Source: Gardnerella piotii (lineage in GTDB: Bacteria > Actinomycetota > Actinomycetes > Actinomycetales > Bifidobacteriaceae). Taken from it: a DNA stretch of 64,000 bases. Both the position numbers and the translations under genes were made by a program. The notes under the pieces are model-generated. The model worked only from the letters and a program-made list of their open reading frames with translations. It was not told the DNA's origin and did not search any database. The number at the start of each line of letters is the position of its first letter. Position 1 is the stretch's first letter. Shown one piece after another: positions 43,662 to 52,851 of this stretch. The stretch lies in assembly GCF_003397585.1 (NCBI RefSeq), contig NZ_QJUV01000001.1, positions 496,001-560,000 of the forward strand, in the 5' to 3' direction.

Positions 43662-46600
43662 ATGCATAATACATACCCCTTGCGTAAACTGTTATGTATG
43701 GATTCAATAACCGCTGAAACTTGCACTTTTGAAAACGATGTTTTACAAGTCTTTTCTGCTATGAATAGAATAAAGCCTCGCGAGGTTGATTCTTCTATTG
43801 TTTCAATAATGAGCGTTGAGCAAGATACGCGGTTTTACGAAGAAACTTTGCAAGCGGTTATAAATCAAAGTGTTCTTCCTGGAACTATTGTTGTAGCTGA
43901 TTGTGCTAGTAGAACACAAAAAGAGTTAGTAAAGTCTTTTAACGTTCAAATAGAGCCAACTCAATTATCGGGATTAATTTCTAGTGCAGATTTTTCCAAC
44001 GGAAATCAAGCTTTTAGTAATGCGTATGGCAATGCGTACAGTGGCAATAATGCTGATTCCTACAAACAATATAAGCAAGTAAAAGTTGTTATTCTTCCAA
44101 TTAAGTCTGCAAAATCATTCGGCGATGCTGTAGAAAAGTCTTTAAGAAAACTTTTGCCATTGCAAGGCGTTAAGTCGCTGTGGCTTTTGCACGACGATTC
44201 AAAACCTTGCGATTCAAAATGCTTGGAAGCTTTAAGAGAGACTTGGCGAAACACTCCAACAGCTTGCGTTCTTGGTGCAAAACAAGTTGATTGGCAAGGA
44301 AAAATTCTTCATAACGTTGGCATGTATGCGTGGAAGCATAAAGTGCATTCGCTTAGCGTAGAAGGCGAGCCAGATCAAGAGCAATACGATTTTAGGGGAG
44401 ACGTCTATTCTGTTTCTCTTGCAGGCGCTTTAGTTTCGCTTAGCACTTGGCAAACAATGCGAGGAACTCAGCCTTGGCTTACCACTTTTGAAGAGTCTAA
44501 CGATTTTTGTAGGCGAGTCGTTTTAAGCGGTGGGCGAGTTGTTGTTGTACCACAAGCCAGAATCGCGCATAGAAGAGCGCGTTTTGACGGTCTTCGCACT
44601 AGGAGCGGCGAAGAGCGCGATGCAGAAAAAACCAATGTTTGCTACGGTCTAGCTTATTCGATTATGGCAAAGCAAAGATACATGTATACAGATGTTAGCG
44701 TTATTATGTGGCCTCTTATTTGGCTTTGCTCTGTTCCAATGTCAATAATCCGAGCACTGCAATCTTTGTTTGCTAAGCAGCCGTATGTTGCGTTTATGCG
44801 TCTTATGCTTCCTTGGATTGCGTTAGCGCAATTGCCTCGCGCTATTTTTGCAAGAAGACGAGTGTCTAGAGTTTCAAAAGTTTCCTTAAAACGACTCACT
44901 TCTCTTATAGCAAGTCGTAGTCAAATTACGCGTTGGAAAGACAAAACTATTGCTTTTAAGACTCAAAAAAAGGGTGTTATTTTAAGTCCGCTTGCAAGAA
45001 AACACTTGCATAGAAGAGTTTTGTTTAGGTGGAGCGCCGCAATTTGTGCATCTCTACTTGTTTTTGCAACCGTAATACTTCTTTACGGAGCGCCAATTAA
45101 TAAGATTCTTTCTGGATCATCGCTTTATTCAAGCCAGCTTCTTTCTACTGGAACAAGTTTTAGTGATTTGTTTAAGTCTGCGATTGGAGCATATATTCCA
45201 GACGACGGTTTTGCGTCTCCTCTTCCTCCATCTCCGCTTCTTATGATTTGGATGCTAGCTTCCATTGTGTTTGGTGGAAATACGTTAGCTGCAATAAACG
45301 CCATATTTTTCCTTGCTGCACCCGCTATGCTACTAAGTTTTTGGGCGCTCGCAGGCGTCTTTACTAGATCAGACATTGTGCGAGTGTGCTCTGGTCTTTG
45401 TTGGACAATGATTGCGATGGCTTTTGGCGTTTTTGCTAGAGGCGATTTGCCAATGATTCTAACAATGGTATTTTTGCCAGCTGCATTTGCGTTCGCTTTC
45501 CACGCTGTAGGAATGTATGTTACAGAAGACCCTGTTGTTCCAGTTGCGTCAATCCAAAGCGCAGCTTGCGCATCTTTGTGCTTTATGGTTCCGCTTGCGG
45601 CAAGTCCTCAGCTTTTGCTGCCAATGTTTGTTATTTTTGTTGCATCAATAATTATGGTGCGCTCGCATCGTTTTATGCTTGCGCTAATGCCTGTTCCATC
45701 TGTTTTGGTTCTTTTGCCAACTCTTGGTAGCGTTGTGCGCTATTTTGGAACTGGAATGTGGCGTCAAATTTTTGCTAGTATGGCTTTGCCTTCTCAAAAA
45801 ATAAATGGCGCTCCTAGGGCTAGTAGTTATATAGACGTTTTGCTTCGAGCGTTTAACATTGATTTGAATCATTTTTCTTCGGGTTCAATGTTAATTTTGC
45901 AACTTCGCGGAATAATCATGATTGTGTTTGCTGCGTTAGCTGTACTAATGGCTTTATGCGCGCTTGCTCTTCCGTTTGCTTTAAGAGCTTCAAGAATGAT
46001 GTGGGTTGTAATAGTTAGTGGAATGGTGCTTTCTTTAGTCGCTTGCCGCGTTGTTGTTGCATCCGATTTTGACGGTCCTATTAGTGCAAGTATTCTTCCA
46101 GGCGTAAGCTTAAGCGCTCTTGGTGTTCTTGCATGCATGTGCATGGTTGCAGGAAAAGCTGTTCGTAGGTTTGAACCTTTGCGAAAATCTAATTCTGCTA
46201 ATCAAGACAATAATCCAGACGATTACACTACGCGAGTTTCTAAGCGTGCAGCTATGAATCGTTCTGCTAAAGCAATGATGAAAAAGCTTATTCATCTTGC
46301 AAGAGGAATTTTAGCTTTTGGAATTTTTGCAGTTGCTGCTTTGCTTGGATTATTTGCGATTATTAGCGGACCTGTAACCTCCGTTTACGCAAGCGATAGT
46401 GGCCTGCCGATGGTTGTTTCGGACTACTTAAATAAGAATAGTGCAAATCGCGTTCTTGCGATTAAAGCTGTGAATAGTCGTGAGTTGAATATTTCGCTTA
46501 TGCGTACCGCTCGTGGCGATTTAGTTGACTTATCTCCATCTTTACAAGTTAGAGATGTTTTATATGGGCATTCTCCTAGTACGAATACGCTTTATTACGC

Positions 46601-47009
46601 GGCTTCTAAGCTTCTTTCTCACGCAAGCGATGAGTCGATTGTAACCTTAAAGCAGCTTGGTATTGGCGGAATTTACATTGTTAATGATTCTAAAGCCAAA
46701 AACGATTTAGCGGCTAATAATTCAATGATTAGCTTAGAAGGAGACGCAAATAAAGACGCAACAGAAAAGTTGATTGCAAACGTAAACGCTTCGGAAGGAA
46801 CTCAGCTTGTTGTTTCATCTAGTCATGGAACGTATTGCAGATTCGACGATGTAGCAGACATGTCTTCTTCTAAAACTTCGATTTATAGTCATTCGCGTCC
46901 GCTTTCTTGGAGAATTCCATGGATTGTTGTTTTTGCTTTAGTGCTGCTATTGTATTGCCTGGTTGCTTTGCCTCGTTTTAACAGCAATAACGTAATAGAG
47001 CGTGAATAA
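43662..47009 (+). CDS. Large membrane-bound GT2 family glycosyltransferase
   Basis: A 1115-residue protein. An N-terminal GT2 domain (about residues 35-300; SIVSIMSVEQDTRFYEETLQAVINQ, LWLLHDDSKPC) is followed by a long multi-spanning membrane part with about twelve helices and an extracytoplasmic C-terminal domain before a last helix. This architecture recurs in actinobacteria beside DUF5719 and LCP genes and is thought to act in cell-wall polysaccharide assembly; donor and acceptor are unknown. Start is uncertain: ATG 43662 or, twelve codons later, ATG 43698; neither has a good ribosome binding site. Confidence 0.87.
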   Translation: MHNTYPLRKLLCMDSITAETCTFENDVLQVFSAMNRIKPREVDSSIVSIMSVEQDTRFYEETLQAVINQSVLPGTIVVADCASRTQKELVKSFNVQIEPTQLSGLISSADFSNGNQAFSNAYGNAYSGNNADSYKQYKQVKVVILPIKSAKSFGDAVEKSLRKLLPLQGVKSLWLLHDDSKPCDSKCLEALRETWRNTPTACVLGAKQVDWQGKILHNVGMYAWKHKVHSLSVEGEPDQEQYDFRGDVYSVSLAGALVSLSTWQTMRGTQPWLTTFEESNDFCRRVVLSGGRVVVVPQARIAHRRARFDGLRTRSGEERDAEKTNVCYGLAYSIMAKQRYMYTDVSVIMWPLIWLCSVPMSIIRALQSLFAKQPYVAFMRLMLPWIALAQLPRAIFARRRVSRVSKVSLKRLTSLIASRSQITRWKDKTIAFKTQKKGVILSPLARKHLHRRVLFRWSAAICASLLVFATVILLYGAPINKILSGSSLYSSQLLSTGTSFSDLFKSAIGAYIPDDGFASPLPPSPLLMIWMLASIVFGGNTLAAINAIFFLAAPAMLLSFWALAGVFTRSDIVRVCSGLCWTMIAMAFGVFARGDLPMILTMVFLPAAFAFAFHAVGMYVTEDPVVPVASIQSAACASLCFMVPLAASPQLLLPMFVIFVASIIMVRSHRFMLALMPVPSVLVLLPTLGSVVRYFGTGMWRQIFASMALPSQKINGAPRASSYIDVLLRAFNIDLNHFSSGSMLILQLRGIIMIVFAALAVLMALCALALPFALRASRMMWVVIVSGMVLSLVACRVVVASDFDGPISASILPGVSLSALGVLACMCMVAGKAVRRFEPLRKSNSANQDNNPDDYTTRVSKRAAMNRSAKAMMKKLIHLARGILAFGIFAVAALLGLFAIISGPVTSVYASDSGLPMVVSDYLNKNSANRVLAIKAVNSRELNISLMRTARGDLVDLSPSLQVRDVLYGHSPSTNTLYYAASKLLSHASDESIVTLKQLGIGGIYIVNDSKAKNDLAANNSMISLEGDANKDATEKLIANVNASEGTQLVVSSSHGTYCRFDDVADMSSSKTSIYSHSRPLSWRIPWIVVFALVLLLYCLVALPRFNSNNVIERE

Positions 47010-47051
47010 TTAGGATGATTAGTTAGAAGCTATGATTGATTAGACGGATAA

Positions 47052-48692
47052 ATGGCAGGTAGATTAATGAAGTCAAATACGAATTCTAAAAATAGTCATC
47101 GTCATGCACAAGATGCTGCTTCAATTAGCGCTTCTGTTCGTTTTAGAAGATTCAAACTGTGGTCTTTGTCTATTTTAAGCGCTGCAATACTTGTTTCTTG
47201 CGCCGTTGTTGCTTCTTGCGTATGCCCACTCAAACAGCTAACAGACGACCCGATTTTTCCTATTGGAAGCGTAGAAAAGCGTGTTAGTTCTACAAATTTG
47301 CAAACAGTTTGCCCTAGCAGAATAGCTTTACCAGATTCAGCAAAATATGGCGATAGCGAGTTTCAAGAATCCGAAGGAGACTTAAAGTCAATAGCCAGAT
47401 ATGCGTCTTTTGGCAACGTTTATAAGTCCACTTTTAACGGCGTAAAATATGCTGGAGATTCTAAAGATTTAGTCAACAAATCTTTTAACAATCCTTCTAG
47501 TTCTTCTAGCGATCCTAGTGATTCAAGCGAAAGCCAAGATAGAGCTTATTTTGCAGAAAGTAATGTAGATAAAGACGCTCAAGTTTTGGAAAGTAGTCTT
47601 TTAAGTGCGCAATCTGGAACTGGGTCTGCTGCATCTGTTGCGTCTTGGGCTACAAACGGCGACTTAAAAGGCTTATCTGCCACTTCTTGCGTATCTCCTT
47701 CAATGCGCCAAAACTTTATTATTCCAAGAATAGCGGAAGGTGTTTCTGTAAGATTAAACTCTGTTAATCTTTCGTCTAAGCCTACAGTTGTAAGCGTTAA
47801 AGCATGGTCAACTAATAAATCGGGAGCGCAGCTAAATCTTTCTACAGGAAGCACTTTTACTGTTCTAGCGCATAGTGACGCTTACTTTAACATTTCTGCA
47901 GCTGCATCAAAGTCGGATGGCCTTTATATTCAAGTTTTAAGCGAGCAAGCTCCAGTTTCGTCGTTTGTTAAGTTTATTAGTTCATCTGGTCTTGTTTCTA
48001 AAGGCGTGGATATTATTTCTCCGCAAGAATCAGCATCTTTAGAGCCTGTTTTGCCAGGAGTTAGTGAAGGTGACCAAGCCAAAGCTTATATTTGGTCTAA
48101 TAAAAGCGGAAAAGTCGATTTGTATTGGCTCGATGATTCTGGAAAAAAGAGCATAAAGCAAGTAGATTTTAGTGCAAGACAGATTCAAGTTGTTGATTTA
48201 CCAGAAGTGCCTAAGGGCGTTGGAGCGATTTTTGCTCAAAGTAACGTTCCGATTTTTGCTATGGCTTCTGTTGAAAAAAGTGGCAAAGATGGTCAAAGCG
48301 ATATTGCTTTTGTTAATGCTGTTCACTCTATTACAAATAGTGCGCTTGTTTCCCCATTTTCTGCAGACGAAACTTCGCTACATATTGCAAACGGATCTGT
48401 TGATAATGCCAATGTAAAGCTTAGTGCTTACGATTCTTCTGGCTTAAAAGTAGCGTCTAAGACTATTGAAGTTAAGTCTTATACTGTTTCCACGATTTTA
48501 GCGAAAGATATTAATCCTAAAGCTGTTATGTTTACTCTTAAGTCTAAATCTGGAGTTTCGTTTGCATCTAGGATTCAGTCAAAAGCAGTAAACGACGCTG
48601 GTTTTGCAAGCGTTGCGTGGCTTCCTTCTAAGTCGCTTGACCCTAATAGCATAAGTGTTAAAGTTCGCTCAAATCCTTCGATTGTAAAGTAG
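47052..48692 (+). CDS. DUF5719 family cell-envelope protein
   Basis: A 546-residue protein with one N-terminal membrane helix (about residues 35-57; LSILSAAILVSCAVVASCV) and a Ser/Thr-rich extracytoplasmic part made of repeated beta-rich domains. This composition and the position directly after the giant GT2 gene match DUF5719, a family of unknown function that travels with this glycosyltransferase in actinobacteria. ATG 47067 (AGGT upstream) is an alternative to 47052. A Ser/Asp-rich stretch near residue 150 (SSSSDPSDSSES) is low-complexity. Confidence 0.75.
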   Translation: MAGRLMKSNTNSKNSHRHAQDAASISASVRFRRFKLWSLSILSAAILVSCAVVASCVCPLKQLTDDPIFPIGSVEKRVSSTNLQTVCPSRIALPDSAKYGDSEFQESEGDLKSIARYASFGNVYKSTFNGVKYAGDSKDLVNKSFNNPSSSSSDPSDSSESQDRAYFAESNVDKDAQVLESSLLSAQSGTGSAASVASWATNGDLKGLSATSCVSPSMRQNFIIPRIAEGVSVRLNSVNLSSKPTVVSVKAWSTNKSGAQLNLSTGSTFTVLAHSDAYFNISAAASKSDGLYIQVLSEQAPVSSFVKFISSSGLVSKGVDIISPQESASLEPVLPGVSEGDQAKAYIWSNKSGKVDLYWLDDSGKKSIKQVDFSARQIQVVDLPEVPKGVGAIFAQSNVPIFAMASVEKSGKDGQSDIAFVNAVHSITNSALVSPFSADETSLHIANGSVDNANVKLSAYDSSGLKVASKTIEVKSYTVSTILAKDINPKAVMFTLKSKSGVSFASRIQSKAVNDAGFASVAWLPSKSLDPNSISVKVRSNPSIVK

Positions 48693-48715
48693 ACTTAGGG
48701 CTTTTAGGCTGTTAT

Positions 48716-49144
48716 TTACAATCCCCAATCCGGGTCGATTTCTTCTGGTCTTCTTCCGTACAATTCTGCTAAACGTTGCACTATCTCGTCTCTAATCGCG
48801 TATTGAAGCTCCGCTCTGCTAGTAACGTGTGTGCATAGTGGAAGTCTGTATAAAACTATTCTTTGTGGTATTCCTTTAGATGCAGGAAAAGCTTGAGACA
48901 TTATTCTTTTATTACTTTCCCACAAAACTGGCTGGCTTGGAGGAACATCTTCTACAGCAAATTGAACGTCTTTTATAAGATTTGACCAAGCACTGTTAAG
49001 TCTTCTAATTTGAGCTGCTACCATTGAATCGAACATTCCGCTGGCTGTTCTGTATCTAGGAAGTCGCGTGCCAAACATTGGCGCGCGCATGCCGCGTCCG
49101 TGGCGGTTTCTGTATCTTTTTTGTTCCCATACTAAAGACGTCAT
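48716..49144 (-). CDS. Zincin-like metallopeptidase family protein lacking HExxH
   Basis: A 142-residue protein that aligns along its length with the small actinobacterial metallopeptidase family (DUF1025/zincin-like): RYRTASGMFDSMVAAQIRRL at the N-terminal part, QRIVLYRLPLCTHV, and a C-terminal helix followed by GRRPEEIDPDW. Family members carry HExxH in that helix; here it reads RDEIVQRLAELYG, with both zinc-binding His residues replaced (Asp and Gln). It is therefore probably not a peptidase. It converges with the DUF5719 gene, in the conserved neighbourhood of this family. Confidence 0.75.
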   Translation of the reverse strand: MTSLVWEQKRYRNRHGRGMRAPMFGTRLPRYRTASGMFDSMVAAQIRRLNSAWSNLIKDVQFAVEDVPPSQPVLWESNKRIMSQAFPASKGIPQRIVLYRLPLCTHVTSRAELQYAIRDEIVQRLAELYGRRPEEIDPDWGL

Positions 49145-49262
49145 ACACTTAACTTTATTTGTATGCTAGGGCATTTGATTAATGTGCAAACACAAAACGG
49201 TGTAGTAAATATGTTGATAATATGGAATACTTGAATTGCATAGTTTGTACAGGAGGAAAGCG

Positions 49263-50075
49263 TTGGAGCCAAATATTTATGAGTACAATGAGCAGGGGCT
49301 TTGTGAGCGTCTTGCTTTGTGTTCACTTATTGGTTTTGACTTAGACAACACTCTTGCATGTTCTAAAAAGCCTATGACTAGCCCAATGTGCAAGGTTTTT
49401 GGCGATTTAATCAATAAAATTCCTGTTGCGCTAATTACGGGTGGAGACTTGCGATTAGTCAAAAGCCAAGTTTTAAGCGTTTTGCCTAAGAGCACAAATC
49501 TAGACAATTTTCACATTATGCCAACTAATGGAACAAGCTATTATCGAATTGTTGATGGCAGTCTTAAATGCGTGTATTCTCACACGATTTCCGTAAAAGA
49601 CGCAAATCGAATTATTAGTGTTGTTAAAGATTGCGCTAAAAAAATGGGATTGCTAAAAAGCGTTGGAGACAAAGATCTTTGGGGTAGTCAAATAGAAAAT
49701 CGTGGTACTCAAATCACTTTTTCTGCACTAGGTCAGCTTGCTCCAATCGAACTTAAAAAGGATTGGGATCCTAGTGGCAAGCTAAAGGAGCAGCTAGCTG
49801 AACAAATTTCTGCATATTTGCCCGACTTTTCTGTGCGAGCTGGCGGAGAGACAAGTGTTGATATTGTTTGCAAAGGAAACAACAAGGCTTATGCTCTTGA
49901 TTCTCTTTGTAACATTTGCGGGATTTCGCTAAAATCTGTTGCTTTTGTGGGAGATCGCATGTACAAAGGCGGCAACGATTATCCAACTTCTTTAACAGGA
50001 GCGCTTGCGATTTGCGTAAAAAATCCTAGTAACACTTTTGAATTGTGCTCTAAGCTATTAGAAAGTCTTAAGTAA
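49263..50075 (+). CDS. HAD-superfamily hydrolase (phosphomannomutase/SPP-like)
   Basis: A 270-residue haloacid dehalogenase-type phosphatase. Motif I is GFDLDNTLACSKKPM, the Ser/Thr of motif II is in ALITGGD, and motif III/IV is VAFVGDRMYKGGNDYP. The cap resembles the Cof/phosphomannomutase (class IIB) group; the substrate is probably a sugar phosphate. TTG 49263 follows a perfect AGGAGGA with six bases between; an upstream TTG (49236) has none. The stop is the first of four in-frame 12-bp repeat units. Confidence 0.85.
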   Translation: MEPNIYEYNEQGLCERLALCSLIGFDLDNTLACSKKPMTSPMCKVFGDLINKIPVALITGGDLRLVKSQVLSVLPKSTNLDNFHIMPTNGTSYYRIVDGSLKCVYSHTISVKDANRIISVVKDCAKKMGLLKSVGDKDLWGSQIENRGTQITFSALGQLAPIELKKDWDPSGKLKEQLAEQISAYLPDFSVRAGGETSVDIVCKGNNKAYALDSLCNICGISLKSVAFVGDRMYKGGNDYPTSLTGALAICVKNPSNTFELCSKLLESLK

Positions 50076-50111
50076 AGTTTTAAGTAAATACTTAATTAAA
50101 GTCTTAAGTAA
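50064..50111. repeat. Four 12-bp tandem repeats starting with the HAD gene's last codons
   Basis: AGTCTTAAGTAA (50064-50075, ending in the stop TAA) is followed by AGTTTTAAGTAA, ATACTTAATTAA and AGTCTTAAGTAA. Each unit supplies another in-frame TAA. The array ends two bases before the comFC promoter box. Confidence 0.9.
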
Positions 50112-50113
50112 AA

Positions 50114-50176
50114 AGCCTTTAACCACATTGCTCTAATTTTATTGCCATTTGTTTTTAACGTTGCTATCGTCTTTTT
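50114..50176 (+). promoter_or_regulatory. Competence-type promoter of comFC
   Basis: AGCCTTTAACCACATT (50114-50129), 12 nt, TTGCCAT (50142-50148), 28 nt, ATG (50177). TATCGT lies 12 nt before the ATG as a -10 candidate. The bases directly before the ATG are CTTTTT, so there is no Shine-Dalgarno. Confidence 0.75.
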
Positions 50177-50914
50177 ATGATTTACAAAAACCTTAACAAA
50201 AGCAAACAAAATCGGCTTATTTCCAACGTTTCTTGGGTAAATGTGCTTAAGACTATTTTTAATCTTGCTTTTCCAATTTGCTGCGCTGGCTGCTCAATGG
50301 CAGATTGCGTGCTTTGCAACGAATGCAAATCAAAGTTTAGTAAATGGCATAGAGACCCGTTTAGTGGCGTATTTTGCAAAAACATCTATTCTTGTGCAAC
50401 ATACGGATGGGCTGTAAGAAGGTGTATTTTGCAATGGAAAGATCATGGAAACCAACTTTTAGATAAGCCTTTTTCTAACTTGCTTTTTAGCTTGATTATT
50501 AGTGTTGTTGGAAGCTCAAGCAAAGTGGCCATTATTCCAGTTCCTTCGTCTTTTGCGTCTAAAAGAAAGCGTGGTAGAAGTCATATGGATCCAATAGCTA
50601 AAAATGTTGTTAAAAGTCTTAAAAAACAAGGCATCGATGCTACTTTTGTTAAAGCAATTAAAATGATTAATGTAAGGGGAAAGTCTGTTCAACTAAGGGG
50701 GAGTAGGCAAAGATCTTTGCGCACGTCTAAAGGTTTATTGGTGGATGCAAGTGGCATTAAAAACGGGTACAAAGTGATTATTATAGACGACATTATTACT
50801 ACGGGGTCTACGCTAAAAAACTGTGTTAAAGAGCTAAATAAAAGCGGTGTTGCTGTTTTTGCGTGTTTTGCGCTGGCTGGAGTGTGGTCTAAAGAAAGCG
50901 TTTTATACTCTTAG
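50177..50914 (+). CDS. comFC: ComF-family (ComFC) competence phosphoribosyltransferase-like protein
   Basis: A 245-residue ComFC/GntX-type protein, needed in naturally competent bacteria for internalising single-stranded DNA. The N-terminal zinc-binding Cys cluster includes Cys35, Cys36, Cys39, Cys44, Cys47 and Cys50; the C-terminal phosphoribosyltransferase fold has KRGRSHMDPIAK and the PRPP loop IIIDDIITTGSTL. Its promoter matches those of the prepilin peptidase and EccC-like ATPase genes. No ComFA is adjacent. Confidence 0.92.
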   Translation: MIYKNLNKSKQNRLISNVSWVNVLKTIFNLAFPICCAGCSMADCVLCNECKSKFSKWHRDPFSGVFCKNIYSCATYGWAVRRCILQWKDHGNQLLDKPFSNLLFSLIISVVGSSSKVAIIPVPSSFASKRKRGRSHMDPIAKNVVKSLKKQGIDATFVKAIKMINVRGKSVQLRGSRQRSLRTSKGLLVDASGIKNGYKVIIIDDIITTGSTLKNCVKELNKSGVAVFACFALAGVWSKESVLYS

Positions 50915-50952
50915 ATTTGCGTGATTATGCTCTTAAAACTCGCGCAATCTTT

Positions 50953-52089
50953 CTATTCGCTGTATGTAAGCGGCAATGTTATCTCAAAATTAACTCCGCG
51001 CTTATCGTCTACAACTCTAACGTTTCCGTGATGAAGCAGCGCGGCCCATCTTGCAATCGAAAGTCCTAATCCAGTTCCGCCAGACTCTGTTCCAATTCCT
51101 TGATTTCCCTTAACAAATCTGCGGAAAATGTCTGCTCGATTTTCTTCAGGAATTTGCGTTCCAAAATTAATAACATTGCAAACTAAAATATTTTTTTCGT
51201 GATTCGACTTAGCGCTTATAAGAATCTTTGTGTTGTCTGCAGAATGTTTGATTGCGTTAGATACTACGTTTGTAAACAATTGAGATAGGCGATTTTTGTC
51301 TCCAACAAGCATAATGTTGTTTTCAATATTAAGACTTATGCTGTGATTGTGACCCGCGTCTGCGATTTTTACTGTTTCTACAATGTTGTTAATAAAGTCT
51401 TTAAAGTCAAAGCTTGTAATAACAAGGCTCTCTGCGCCTGCTTCTACTCTAGATAAGTCAAGAAGAAAAGTGATTAAATCAGCTAATTTATGTGTTTGAT
51501 TTACGATTGCTTCCATATTTGATGGCGTTGGCTCCACAACTCCATCTGCAAGGTTTTCCACCATTGCTTGCAAAGCGCTAACAGGCGTTCTAAGCTCGTG
51601 GCTAACGTTTGCTATAAGGTCTCGGCGCATATTGTCTGCGTGCTCTAGTTCTTCTGCCATCTCGTTAAAAGCAAGAGTGAGCTTTCCAACTTCGTCTTTT
51701 CTGCTTTCGATCTGAACACGTACAGAATAGTCGCCATCTGCCATAGTCTCTGCAGCATCGCGCATTTGTCTAAGTGGGGAAGTTAATCCTCTAGAAAATG
51801 CGTATGTTATTCCTAATGCAACTGCAAGAGTTAGTGGCATTGCAATCCAACCACTTAATCCAACTTTTAGTAAAAACCATGCCATAACAAATGCTATAGC
51901 TGTTGCAAAAACAATAATCGCAGACAATTCGCCTTTTAATGACGTAAAAAATCCTATTGCGCTTTTAGGATGAGGCAGTGGATTCTTTAGAGTGTTCTTC
52001 ATCGAATTTTTTAATGAACTCTTTAGTAGATTGCTATTTTTTATGTTCTTATGATCTTTGCTATTTTTGAGAATCAAATTCTGGCTCAT
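50953..52089 (-). CDS. Two-component sensor histidine kinase
   Basis: A 378-residue membrane kinase: Lys/Asn-rich N-terminus, two adjacent membrane helices (AIIVFATAIAFVMAWFLL and WIAMPLTLAVALGITYAF) with almost no extracytoplasmic loop, HAMP, HisKA with VSHELRTPVSAL, and HATPase (NVVSNAIKHS, TGLGLSIARWA). The short sensor loop implies detection within or at the membrane. It overlaps the response regulator gene by 29 bp at ATG 52089 (or 50 bp at TTG 52110), so the pair is co-translated. Signal unknown. Confidence 0.9.
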   Translation of the reverse strand: MSQNLILKNSKDHKNIKNSNLLKSSLKNSMKNTLKNPLPHPKSAIGFFTSLKGELSAIIVFATAIAFVMAWFLLKVGLSGWIAMPLTLAVALGITYAFSRGLTSPLRQMRDAAETMADGDYSVRVQIESRKDEVGKLTLAFNEMAEELEHADNMRRDLIANVSHELRTPVSALQAMVENLADGVVEPTPSNMEAIVNQTHKLADLITFLLDLSRVEAGAESLVITSFDFKDFINNIVETVKIADAGHNHSISLNIENNIMLVGDKNRLSQLFTNVVSNAIKHSADNTKILISAKSNHEKNILVCNVINFGTQIPEENRADIFRRFVKGNQGIGTESGGTGLGLSIARWAALLHHGNVRVVDDKRGVNFEITLPLTYSE

Positions 52090-52810
52090 AATCTTCTTTA
52101 GGTGGCTCAAAAGCGTAGCCTACTCCATGTATTGTGCGAATCCAATCAGATCCAATCTTATGTCTTAAAGATTTAACGTGGGAATCAACTGTGCGCGTTC
52201 CCGAAGCATCTGGCCAATCCCAGACTTTTTCTAAAAGTGTTTCTCTTTTTAACACTTCGTGAGGGTGATTTGCAAAAGTCGTAAGTAAAGAAAACTCTGT
52301 AGGCGTAAAGTGGATTGCTTTTTCGCCAATCGTAACAAGTCTTTGCTTTGTGTCAATAATCAAGTTTCCAAACTTAATTAAAGTGTTGTATTGTTCTCTT
52401 TTTGCGATTATTGCAGCGCGCTCAACTCTTCTTAAAAGCGCACCGCATCTTGCAATAAGCTCTCTAGGGGAGAATGGCTTTGTAACATAGTCGTCTGCAC
52501 CTGCGCTTAATCCAGCCAACTTATCTGCTTCTGAGTCTCTTGCTGTAAGCATAAGAACAGGAATCGGGCATTTAGATACTATTCTTCGCGTTGCTTCTAT
52601 GCCATCCATAAGCGGAAGCATAATATCCATGATTATAAGGTCTGGTTTTAAGCTTAACGCTGCTTTAACAGCAGACACTCCATCGCAAACAACTCTAGCT
52701 TTCCAACCTCTAGCAGCAATTCTTTGTGCTATAGCTGTAGCTAAATCTGGCTCGTCTTCTACAACAAGAATTGTTCGAGGAGCACTTGTTTGCAATGGAG
52801 TGTCCAACAT
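52061..52810 (-). CDS. OmpR/PhoB-family response regulator
   Basis: A 249-residue regulator with an N-terminal receiver domain (VVEDEPDLA, phosphorylated Asp62 in IIMDIMLPLMDG, Thr in LMLTARD, Lys in VTKPF) and a C-terminal winged-helix domain (FTPTEFSLLTTFANHP, VDSHVKSLRHKIG, IRTIHGVGYAF). It is partnered with the overlapping kinase gene. Targets cannot be read from the sequence; the next gene upstream on this strand is glgB, only about 40 bp away. Confidence 0.93.
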   Translation of the reverse strand: MLDTPLQTSAPRTILVVEDEPDLATAIAQRIAARGWKARVVCDGVSAVKAALSLKPDLIIMDIMLPLMDGIEATRRIVSKCPIPVLMLTARDSEADKLAGLSAGADDYVTKPFSPRELIARCGALLRRVERAAIIAKREQYNTLIKFGNLIIDTKQRLVTIGEKAIHFTPTEFSLLTTFANHPHEVLKRETLLEKVWDWPDASGTRTVDSHVKSLRHKIGSDWIRTIHGVGYAFEPPKEDYEPEFDSQK

Positions 52811-52851
52811 TTTACCTAGTTTAGATTCCTTTTAGCTATTTAATCATTACC

